21,653 nt of DNA from Vulcanimicrobiia bacterium. Its GTDB lineage: Bacteria; Vulcanimicrobiota; Vulcanimicrobiia; Vulcanimicrobiales; Vulcanimicrobiaceae. How positions within the stretch are numbered: the first letter of the stretch is position 1; every line of letters starts with the position of its first letter. The stretch is taken from positions 1-21,653 of the forward strand of contig JANWKW010000071.1 of the NCBI GenBank assembly GCA_025451135.1, given 5' to 3'. This document shows, in pieces, positions 1 through 10,600 of this stretch. The notes below the pieces were generated by a model. It was not told the origin of the DNA. It saw only the letters and a program-made list of their open reading frames with translations, and searched no databases. Position numbers and translations under genes: made by a program.

Positions 1-2532
<2,532 letters not shown>

Positions 2533-2540
2533 GCTGTGTC

Positions 2541-2568
2541 TTGAGGAGCGCCGGTAGGCGCGTCTCGA
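2541..2568 (+). other. hairpin in the rpoC 3' untranslated region
   Basis: Inverted repeat 9 nt after the rpoC stop. Inner stem GCGCC / GGCGC around a GGTA loop (2548-2561). After one A-G mismatch, the outer stem TTGAGG / TCTCGA-type pairing (2541-2546 with 2563-2568, including two G-U pairs) extends it to about 11 pairs. It has no T-tract of its own and lies just upstream of a canonical terminator. It may stabilise the 3' end or assist termination. Confidence 0.5.
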
Positions 2569-2575
2569 AAGAACG

Positions 2576-2604
2576 AGAGGCTCCGCGCAAGCGGGGCCTC
2601 TTTT
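2576..2604 (+). terminator. intrinsic terminator of rpoC
   Basis: An 11-pair stem, AGAGGCTCCGC with GCGGGGCCTCT (one T-G wobble), closes a GCAA tetraloop (GNRA type) and is followed directly by TTTT. Stem and U-tract are exactly those of a Rho-independent terminator. It ends the rpoBC transcript and separates it from the MFS gene 23 nt downstream. Confidence 0.9.
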
Positions 2605-2626
2605 CGTATGCAGCGAAGCGCGGCAT

Positions 2627-4144
2627 ATGAGCGCTTCCTCGCGTTTGAAGATCGCCCGTCTCGGCATGTACCTGGCCGGCCTGGTGGCGGTCGTCAATAT
2701 CAGCGTGATCTATCTCGCCCTGCCGTCGATCGAGCGCGCGCTCCATGCGGGCATCGCCGACCAGCAGTGGATCGTGAGCATCTACCCGCTGATGGAAGGC
2801 GGCTTCACGATCGCGGCCGGCACGCTCGGCGACCTCTACGGCCGCAAGCGCGTGCTGACCATCTGCGTCGCCGGGTTCACGCTGGCGACGTTGGCGTGCG
2901 CGCTCGCGCCGGGCGCGATCCCGCTGATCGTCGCGCGCGGCCTCCAAGGGATCTTCGGCTCGGCCCTGCTCTCGCTGCCGGTCGCGATCCTGGTCGCGAT
3001 GGCGCCGGGCCCGGACGAGCGCGAGGACGCGGTCCGCGCGTTCGCGATGGTCGCCGGCCTGGGCGCCGTGGTCGGCCCGGTGCTCGGTGGCATCCTGGTG
3101 CACGCGTACGCGTGGCCGTCCGTCTTCTACGTCTCGGTCGCGCTCGGCGTGCTGGTCGCGGCGACGCTGCCGTTCGTGGAGAGCGGCAGGCTCGAAGCGG
3201 CGCCGCGCATGGACTACGCCGGGCAGGCAGCCAGCATCCTGGCCCTGATGGCGCTGAGCTTCGCGATGATCGAGGGGAACGCGACCGGTTGGTTCGCACC
3301 GCCGATCCTGATCGCGTTCGCGGTCTTCGTCGTCCTGATGATCGGCTTCGTCGCGCACGAGCGGCGGACCGCGCATCCGATGATCAAGCTCGCCTACTTC
3401 AAGCTGCCGGTCTTCAACGGCGCCGCGCTCACGATCGGCATCCTGAACTTCGGGTGGTTCGGCATCATGCTGGTCTGCACGCTCTACCTCCAGAACGTGC
3501 TCGACGTGAGCGCGCTCGCCGCCGGCTTCTACCTGATGCCGAGCAACGTCGCGTTCTTCGCGGCCAATCAGCTCAGCGCGCGGCTCGATCGCGCGGTCGG
3601 GCTGTTCGCGACGACCATGATCGCGCTCGGCGTCAGCCTGCTCGGCATGCTCTGGATGCTCGCCTTCACCGTCTCGACCCCGGCCTGGGAGGTGGCCGGC
3701 GCGCTGTTCGTGATGGGTCTGGGGTGGGGCGCGGTCTTCACGCCGGCTCAGGCCGCCGGCATGCGCGTCTGCGACGAGGCCGACCAGGGTTTCGCCGCCG
3801 GCGCGATGGCGCTCTCGCGCAGCGTGTTCGGTGTGATCGGCATCGCCATTCTCGGTGCGATGATCGCGGCGAGCATGGCGCTCGGCATTACCGCCAGCCT
3901 CTCCGGATCGGGCGACGCTCCCGCGACGATCCGCGCGGCCGCGCTGACGATCCACCACGGCGGTGCGTTCTCGCTGCTCGCCTCGCCGCCGCCCGGCCTG
4001 ACGGCGGTCGGGCTCGAGCCGGTCCTCGACGCGTCGTTCGTCTCGGGCATGCGCGCCGCGATGATCCTCTGCATCCTCGCGACCGTCGCGGTGACGGCCG
4101 TTATCGGCTGGCTGCTATCTCGACGAACAGATCCAGCCCGTTGA
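2627..4144 (+). CDS. MFS transporter, DHA2 (EmrB/QacA) 14-TM drug-exporter type
   Basis: Inner-membrane proton-driven exporter of 505 residues, the usual size for the 14-helix DHA2 group. Motif A GTLGDLYGRKR is at residues 65-75, between TM2 and TM3. The antiporter motif C GLGAVVGPVLGG is at 144-155 in TM5. TM1 reads NISVIYLALPSI (24-35), where the family usually has LDxTIVNVALP, so the usual Asp is Asn24. The ATG at 2627 leaves a 13-residue basic cytoplasmic tail before TM1; the preceding AGCGCGG is only a weak ribosome-binding site. A longer overlapping frame starting at 2608 lacks membrane character. The 3' end overlaps the convergent nuclease-helicase gene by 44 nt. Substrate unknown; no linked TetR/MarR-type regulator is seen. 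Confidence 0.92.
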   Translation: MSASSRLKIARLGMYLAGLVAVVNISVIYLALPSIERALHAGIADQQWIVSIYPLMEGGFTIAAGTLGDLYGRKRVLTICVAGFTLATLACALAPGAIPLIVARGLQGIFGSALLSLPVAILVAMAPGPDEREDAVRAFAMVAGLGAVVGPVLGGILVHAYAWPSVFYVSVALGVLVAATLPFVESGRLEAAPRMDYAGQAASILALMALSFAMIEGNATGWFAPPILIAFAVFVVLMIGFVAHERRTAHPMIKLAYFKLPVFNGAALTIGILNFGWFGIMLVCTLYLQNVLDVSALAAGFYLMPSNVAFFAANQLSARLDRAVGLFATTMIALGVSLLGMLWMLAFTVSTPAWEVAGALFVMGLGWGAVFTPAQAAGMRVCDEADQGFAAGAMALSRSVFGVIGIAILGAMIAASMALGITASLSGSGDAPATIRAAALTIHHGGAFSLLASPPPGLTAVGLEPVLDASFVSGMRAAMILCILATVAVTAVIGWLLSRRTDPAR

Positions 4145-7100
4145 TCAGACGCATCGCGTCGATGCTGGAGGTCCGCGCCTCGAGCAGCGCCGGCGAGAAA
4201 ACCAGCACCGCGAGCGCGTGGGCCCGCGAGACGGCGACGTTGAGGCGGTTGCGCTCGAAGAGGAACTGCGTGCCGCGCGGAATCGACTCGCCGCCCGACG
4301 ACGCCATCGTGTAGAAGACGACGTACGCCTCGCGTCCCTGGAACTTGTTGACGGTACCGACTTCGATGCCGTCACCGACCCGGGCGCGCACGGTCCGCTC
4401 GACGACGCGTCGTTGGGCGTTATACGGCGTCACCACGATGATGTCGGAGGGGCGCAGCGCTCGTCGCGCTCCGTCGCGGTCGACCACCGTACCCTGGAGA
4501 AGACGTTCGATCTCGTCGGCGATACGGTCGGCCTCCTCTTGCGAGGCGGACCGGTTCCCCTCATGGGCGATCGCGATCGTGCGCAGCCCGGTGCCGGAGA
4601 AGCCCGGCGAGTCGACCCGCTGACGATCGCACGCCGGAGCTTGGTGCAGGCGTCCAGCGTACGAGATCTGCGAGACGAACGCGCAGACGTCGCCGTGCAT
4701 GCGATAGGTCCTGTCGAGGAAGACCCCGCGATCGGGCGGGACGGTCGCATCGTCCCCGAGCAGGTGCGCGAGCGCGGATGCGCCCGCCGGCCCTTGGTGC
4801 GAGGCTTTCGAGACCTGCGCGAGCTGCTGCGGATCGCCGATCAAGACGACGTTCTTGGCGGCCGGCGCCATCGCGAGCGCGTTCGCGAGCGGCAACTGCC
4901 CTGCTTCGTCGACGAACAGATAGTCGAGCGTGCCGGTCAGCTCCGGTTTGGAGAAGAGCCAGGCCGTGCCCGAGACGATCTGGGGCACGTCGTTCGGATC
5001 GACGTCGTCCGCGACCGAGACGAATCCGGCCAGGGCGCGCGCATTCGGCACGTAGGCGTTCTCGTCGGCACCTTTGTGCGCGACGGTATAGGCGACGCCC
5101 GCGGCGGCGGCGTGCGCGCCGATGCGGTCGAGCAGATTGTGCGCGACGGCGTGCGACGGCGCCGCGATCCCGACGCGCATCCCGCGCTCGATCAAACCCG
5201 CGATGATGCCGGCCGCCTTGGTCGTCTTTCCGGTCCCGGGCGGTCCCTGGATCGGCAGACACGTCGACGCGAGTGCGTCGACGACGGCCGCGACCCCGGC
5301 CGCGTCGGTGACGTTCGGCTGGACGATCCCGCCGCGACCGGCGCCGTGCAGGCGCGGCGCGCGCGCGAGCAGCAGATCGAAGACCGCTTCGTCGGGTACG
5401 GCGGCTCCGTGCGAGGCGAGCAGTCGCTCCGCGATCCCGAGCAGCGAACGCACGAGCGCCTCCGTGCCGATCTCGGTGAACTGCACGATCGCGCGCGGAG
5501 GGTCGAGCCGGCCGCCTTTGCTGGCCTTCCAGACGAGATGACCGCGTTCGTCGTCGATGCGGACGACCTTGCCCGCCGGTTCGCCGGTCGCGAGGTCTTT
5601 CACGTAGCCCGCGTCGATCTTATGGTTCTGCGGCGGAAACGCCAGGACGGTGCCCTCGGCGTTCACTCCGAGGACGGTCAGATCGCCGATCGCGGACGCG
5701 TTCTCGACCGCGACGCCCGGGTCGTCGGCATAGGCCGCCAACAGATCGAAATACTCCCACCAGGCCGGCCGGCGCTCGCGTTCGTGATATTGCAGCAACT
5801 CGGACAGGAGCCACGCCGCGCGCATCCGCTCGGGCAGCTTCGCGATGTCGTCGACCACCAGGTCGCCCGGCAACAGCGCGTTCAGGCGCTCGGAGATCGC
5901 CGCGATATCGTCGAGCAGCGCCTGACGGCGAGGCGAGACCGGTTTGGGCGGCTCGATCGCACGGGCTTCGACGGCCGGCGCGTCCTCGCGCAGAGACCAC
6001 AGCCAGGTGAGCAGATGTTCGGTCGAGACGCAATCGAAACGATTGTACTGCTCGATGTCGTCGAGGATCCCCCGGTCGGGCGTGCCGGCGGCGCGGCTCG
6101 CGAGCCAGCGTTCGAACTCGACGATCGAATCGTCGCCCTTCTTGACGCCGGTGCGGCGCTCGTCCTCGTAGTAGTTCTCGAGATACTTGATGCCGTAGTG
6201 GGGCTGGCCGACCGCCATGCCCTGGCGCACGACCTTGTAGAGGTCGACGAACCGGTCTTCGCGGAGCAGATCGGCGATCTCGTCTTCGCGCGTGTGGTGC
6301 CGCTCGCTCAAGCGCTTCATGGCCGTCACCTCGTACGGCGCGTAGTGATAGATATGGAACGACGGGTATGCGGCGCGCCGGGCCATCACGAAGTCGACGA
6401 ACGCTTCGAACGCCTGCTTCTCGTGGAGGCGATGGCGCGGGGCCTGCGGACCGTCCCGGTCGCAGCCCCAGAACGGCATGAACGCGCCGTCGAGCGTGTA
6501 GACGCCGAACAGATACTCGAGGCCGCTCTCGCCGCCGAACCAGCGATCGCCTTCGGAGTAATACGGATCGCCTTCCATGTCGAAGAACAGGTCGCCCTCG
6601 TCGCGCGCCGGGAGCAAGCCGAAGGCGCGCGGTTGCGGCAGGTCCGGATCGATCTCCAGCAGTTCGACCGTGTTCGGTCGCGCGACGCCGGCCGCGAGTG
6701 CGTCGCGATGTTCGCGCTGGAGACGCGCTTGCCGGCGGAGCGTCTCGAAGATCGGCGGCCGGATGTCGGCCGGGCGATCCTCCGGCTGCGCGTACGAGAG
6801 CGCTTCGAGCGTGGCGGTGCCCGCGGCGGTCAGGCGGTCGACGTGCAGGCGCATGATCCGCGCGACCCGGCTGAGCGAGTCCGCCGCGTCGAGCTGGGCG
6901 TCGCAGAGCGCCTGGAACGAGCAGAGATCGCAGTGCAGGACCGGATACGGCGCGGTCTCGGCCGCGCGCTCCATCGACGAGAGGAACCGCGCCTTGACGG
7001 CGCGGTAGTGCGCCGCGAACTCGGCGACCTCGAACGATTCGGTCCGCCCGTCGCCGAGGATCACGTGCATGCGTCGCGGCGCGACTCCCTGCACCCGCGC

Positions 7101-7574
7101 GACGTGTTCGCTGTAGTTGCAGAGTTGGAGGATGAAGTACGGTTCGCTGGTCCGCGCGAGCTTGGTATCGCCGACCTCGTAGTGATAGTCGCCCAGCTCC
7201 GACGGCCCGTCGACGCGCAACAGAAAATCTGCATAGCCGAGCCAGCGATCGTGGAGGAAGGCGGCCTGATAGATGACCGCCGCGCCGGCGCCCATGGCCG
7301 CGATCGTCGCGTCGACGGCGGCGTCCGGCGGCGAACCCCGCTCGGGTCGCGGAATCGTGACGACCTCGAGCCCGTCCTCGATCAGCCGCTCGAGGTACCG
7401 GCGTTCGTGGGCTTCGCCCAGGTCGCGCAGCACGTCGGCCTGCGGCCGGTCGACCTTCGGCCGTTCCAGCCTGCCGAGCGCGACCTCCCGTTCGAGCGCG
7501 GTGAGGTGCTCGCAGGCGAGGTAGTTATTGAGGTCGGTCGCGGAGTACGCGATCTCGCCGGCTAGTCGGAGCAT
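4101..7574 (-). CDS. TM0106-type RecB-like nuclease / DEDD exonuclease / UPF1-like SF1 helicase
   Basis: Cytoplasmic DNA (or RNA) processing protein of 1157 residues with three enzyme modules. (1) RecB-like PD-(D/E)XK nuclease: D116, then D136-T-K138 in YEVGDTKLA, and Q150xxxY154. C21 plus C215-x2-C218-x5-C224 form the four-Cys set expected for an AddB/Cas4-type Fe-S cluster. (2) RNase H-like (YprB/RNase_H_2) exonuclease: DMEGD at 332-336, YHYAPYE near 409-415, and D514 in YNRFDCVSTEH. (3) Superfamily 1B helicase: motif I QGPPGTGKTT (776-785), II VDEAGQ (888-893), III IGDPQQL (912-918), IV TYRMH (956-960), V GTVNKFQGRE (1073-1082), VI RNRLNVAVSRA (1108-1118). All key residues are present. This architecture is known for long TM0106-family proteins but its role is not established; DNA repair or defence is inference. 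The ATG at 7574 lacks a clear ribosome-binding site; a CATACT hexamer just upstream could be a -10 of a near-leaderless transcript. Confidence 0.93.
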   Translation of the reverse strand: MLRLAGEIAYSATDLNNYLACEHLTALEREVALGRLERPKVDRPQADVLRDLGEAHERRYLERLIEDGLEVVTIPRPERGSPPDAAVDATIAAMGAGAAVIYQAAFLHDRWLGYADFLLRVDGPSELGDYHYEVGDTKLARTSEPYFILQLCNYSEHVARVQGVAPRRMHVILGDGRTESFEVAEFAAHYRAVKARFLSSMERAAETAPYPVLHCDLCSFQALCDAQLDAADSLSRVARIMRLHVDRLTAAGTATLEALSYAQPEDRPADIRPPIFETLRRQARLQREHRDALAAGVARPNTVELLEIDPDLPQPRAFGLLPARDEGDLFFDMEGDPYYSEGDRWFGGESGLEYLFGVYTLDGAFMPFWGCDRDGPQAPRHRLHEKQAFEAFVDFVMARRAAYPSFHIYHYAPYEVTAMKRLSERHHTREDEIADLLREDRFVDLYKVVRQGMAVGQPHYGIKYLENYYEDERRTGVKKGDDSIVEFERWLASRAAGTPDRGILDDIEQYNRFDCVSTEHLLTWLWSLREDAPAVEARAIEPPKPVSPRRQALLDDIAAISERLNALLPGDLVVDDIAKLPERMRAAWLLSELLQYHERERRPAWWEYFDLLAAYADDPGVAVENASAIGDLTVLGVNAEGTVLAFPPQNHKIDAGYVKDLATGEPAGKVVRIDDERGHLVWKASKGGRLDPPRAIVQFTEIGTEALVRSLLGIAERLLASHGAAVPDEAVFDLLLARAPRLHGAGRGGIVQPNVTDAAGVAAVVDALASTCLPIQGPPGTGKTTKAAGIIAGLIERGMRVGIAAPSHAVAHNLLDRIGAHAAAAGVAYTVAHKGADENAYVPNARALAGFVSVADDVDPNDVPQIVSGTAWLFSKPELTGTLDYLFVDEAGQLPLANALAMAPAAKNVVLIGDPQQLAQVSKASHQGPAGASALAHLLGDDATVPPDRGVFLDRTYRMHGDVCAFVSQISYAGRLHQAPACDRQRVDSPGFSGTGLRTIAIAHEGNRSASQEEADRIADEIERLLQGTVVDRDGARRALRPSDIIVVTPYNAQRRVVERTVRARVGDGIEVGTVNKFQGREAYVVFYTMASSGGESIPRGTQFLFERNRLNVAVSRAHALAVLVFSPALLEARTSSIDAMRLINGLDLFVEIAASR

Positions 7575-7599
7575 CGTGGGCTCATAGTATGGGATGGGG

Positions 7600-7617
7600 A
7601 TGCCATACGCCTGGCAT
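7600..7617. promoter_or_regulatory. palindrome ATGCCA-N6-TGGCAT upstream of the nuclease-helicase gene
   Basis: Perfect 6-bp arms separated by 6 bp, ending 25 nt upstream of the minus-strand start at 7574. Nearly the same palindrome (11 of 12 arm bases) occurs at 10996-11013, upstream of the receptor gene on the same strand. A shared dimeric repressor or activator site is inferred from symmetry and position only. The arms also overlap the hairpin at 7606-7630. Confidence 0.45.
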
Positions 7618-7630
7618 TCTTCCAGGCGTA
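7606..7630 (-). terminator. hairpin after the receptor stop codon, possible terminator or attenuator
   Basis: Perfect 9-bp stem TACGCCTGG / CCAGGCGTA with a 7-nt loop, beginning one base after the receptor gene's TAG stop (7632-7634). There is no T-tract after it on the minus strand, so it is not a classical intrinsic terminator. It may act with Rho, stabilise the receptor mRNA 3' end, or reduce read-through into the nuclease-helicase gene 57 nt downstream. Confidence 0.55.
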
Positions 7631-7631
7631 G

Positions 7632-10600
7632 CTAGTAGGCTCCGTAAAGGCCGAGTTCCGGTGCATAGTCGATCGTTTGATCGCGCGTCCCGTCGAGTCC
7701 GCGACGCTGCAGCGTCGCATGCTGGTAGGTCTGGACGAAGAGACACGGCCAGATAGTGCGCAGGGACGAGAGATCGGCCGTCCGGATTTCGAGCCAGATC
7801 TTCCCGGACGCTTCGCGATGGGCGAGCATCTGCATGCCCTCGGGATTCGGTGGACGCCGGTGCAGGTCGAAGTAGGCGTGGGTGTAGGCGGCGACGGCAT
7901 CGAGAAACTCTTGCGCCGCCGGGCGGATGTCGTCGCCGCATTGCGACCAGGTCTTGAGCGCGAACGGTCTTCCGGCCGTGGGAGTCGGTTCGATCTCCGG
8001 CGTTGGCGTCGGCGTCGGCACGGGGGTTGGCGTCGCGCGTGCCGCACCGCCCGAACCGGACGCGGAGTTCCGGCCCAAGCCGATGCTGAACGGAGGAGCG
8101 TAGAGCCCGACCTCGGGTGCGTAGCGCGGGACCGCGCCGGTCGCGTCGAAGCCCATGTGTCGCTTGGGCACGAGAAGGTGCCGGTCGGCGACGTCCTTCT
8201 CGCTTCCGCCGTGGACGAGTGCGCAGAACCCGAGCGGCATGTACGCTTCTAGGAAATCGTAGATCGTGCCCGTCGGCGCCAGGACGATCGCGTACGATGC
8301 GCCGTTAGGCTGGTAGGTGAACTGGATCGCGCCGAAGGTCGCGGGCGGAAATGTCGCCGGGTATGCGCCGCCGGCGCGCGCCGCCTCGACGGATGCCGCA
8401 TACCGTTTCCACGCGTCGAGGATCGCTTCGGCCGGCGCGACGTCCTTGGGCCCGCAGCCGACTCCATTACGATCGATCGCGAACGGCGTCTTCGGGGGAC
8501 CGCTTTCGAAGGGCACACTGGTCATATAGATCGTCAACCCCCCGCCCGGCCGTTGGAACTGCTCGGTTGGGATATCGAACGATGGTCGGCGCTCGGGCGC
8601 GCCGAGATGAAAGCGATAGCCGACCCGTAGCGTGCGCGGCGGGAGCGGTTGCGCGATCGTCGGAAACGCGCCGGCGAGCATCGGAAGCGGTACTGCGCCG
8701 TCGGCGACCGCGAACGGGCCGGGATGGGTGTTTCCGATGTTCGATATCGTGACCGAGAGCAGCCCGCGCGGGAGCTGGGCGAGAACACCGGCGTCGAAGG
8801 TAAGGTAGCCGGGGAGGTTGCTGGCGTTGTTCGAGGAGATGGCATGCGCGGCGAACAGTGCGGCCGCATTCCGCCCGACCGAGGTGCTCAGGGAGAAGCT
8901 GGCGGAGTCCGGCGCGACGTTCGGGAGCTGTCGCCCCGCGATCACGGTCGAGCGCGTCCCGAAGATCAGCGGGTCGGTCCCGTACGCGATCGCCGACGTG
9001 CGCGTGAACGTGGCGGAGGCGCGCGTTTGCGAGCTGAGTTGCGCCGAGAGGGAGAGGCTTGCGCCGCTGTAGATCACCCGATCCGCCAGCCCGCTGACGT
9101 TGAAATACAGATCGCCGAGCGAGACGGTCCGGGTATCGCCGCAGGTGGCGCGAGCGTTCTGCTGCGCGAGCGCCTCGGAGCCGGGAGCGAAGAGCGAAGG
9201 ATCGAGTCCGAGCGCGTTGACGGTGGCGCCGATGAGTCCGGAGGTCTGGACATTTCGATGAGCCGAGAGCGTCGCGCTCCAGCCGACATTTGAGAGCGAC
9301 CACGCGAGCGATGCCGAGGTCTGCCTGGTGTCCGAGGAGCTGCCGCTCGGTCCCACGCCGACGCCGACATTGGAGGCACAGACGAACTGCAATTGCGCGG
9401 GCGCGGAGACGCCGGCGAAGGCCGCGGTCGGACCGCTGAGGTTACCGGGGCTGAAGGTGGCGCTCACGCTTTCGCGCGGTGAGAAAGCGTAGGTCGCTTC
9501 GAGCGATCCGCTCGTCTGCGATGCGCCCGAGCTGGCAGTGCCGAAGCGCTGGAAGACCAGGTCCGTGCCGAGCGAGAAGTGCGGACGATCGACCAGTGGC
9601 AGCGTCGTCGTCGCGCGTAGCGAGGTCGTGCGCGCGAGGGCGATCGGCAGGATCGGGCCGAACGCGTCGCCGCCGCCGATGGTGGAGGTGGAATCGCTGG
9701 CGAACGTGATCGGGAGCGAGAACTTCGGGCCAAGTCCGAGACTGATATTCGCCATCACGCCGGATTGACGCGAGTTTTGGAAGCTCGTCGACGGCACGTT
9801 CACGCCGTCGACGTAATAGCCGCTCTGGTCGAGGGCGTCCTTGAGGCGGTTCGCGTAGACCTTCAGATCCACCGTGCTCGTGCCGAGACGGGCGGAGTCG
9901 TCGAGTTGGAGCGCCGTCAGCGATTGGCGTTGGAGATTCGTCGGTCCGTATCCGCATGGAACCGCGCCCGTCCACTGGCGGCAGACCAGCGGAATGCTCG
10001 AGTCGAGCGCGACGACGTTCGCCAACAGCGTATTGCTCGTCGAGAACTCGTAGCGCAGTTGGAGGGCGTCGCCGGTCACGGACGGCGACGCATCGTGTGA
10101 ATAGAAGAGCCCGCTGGTATCCCGAAAGCTCAGGCCGTCGAGCGCATCGCTTACCACGTTGCGGGCGTGCGAGTAGGAGACGCCGATCTGCCCGATCGTG
10201 CCGGCCTCTTGCAGCGCGATGTCCGTTCCGTGATGCGATGCACCGACCGCGCGAATGACGCCCTGCCACGCGAGCGACGGACTCCGCGTGGTGAAGCCGA
10301 TCGTCCCGCCGCCGCCGGCGCCCGGTGTGACGCTGGCGCCGGAAAAGATGTCGGCGTTGAAGAGCGCCGTGCTCTGCGTCGATCCGGGAAGCGAGACCGG
10401 CACGCCGTTGATGGTGAAGCCGGTCTGATTCGGCGCATAGCCTTGGATCGAGGCGGTGCCGTCGGTTCCGAACGTGACACCGGGAAGCGACTGCAGGGCC
10501 GAAACGACCGAGTCGCTCAGCGCGGCCTGCGTGCTGTCCGCTTTCACTTCGCTCGCGTCTTTCGCGGGCGTGCGCGCGGTCACGGCGACGATCTGTTTGA

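Noticed and set aside
2608..4314. Longer plus-strand frame overlapping the MFS gene
   Set aside because: Arg-rich with no hydrophobic helices; the frame from 2627 has 14-helix character and MFS motifs.
4218..7565. 1115-residue open frame on the plus strand, antisense to the nuclease-helicase
   Set aside because: It is rich in Arg/Asp/Glu/Val with no fold or motif, and the minus-strand frame has every helicase and nuclease motif. Long antisense frames are expected when third positions are almost all G or C.
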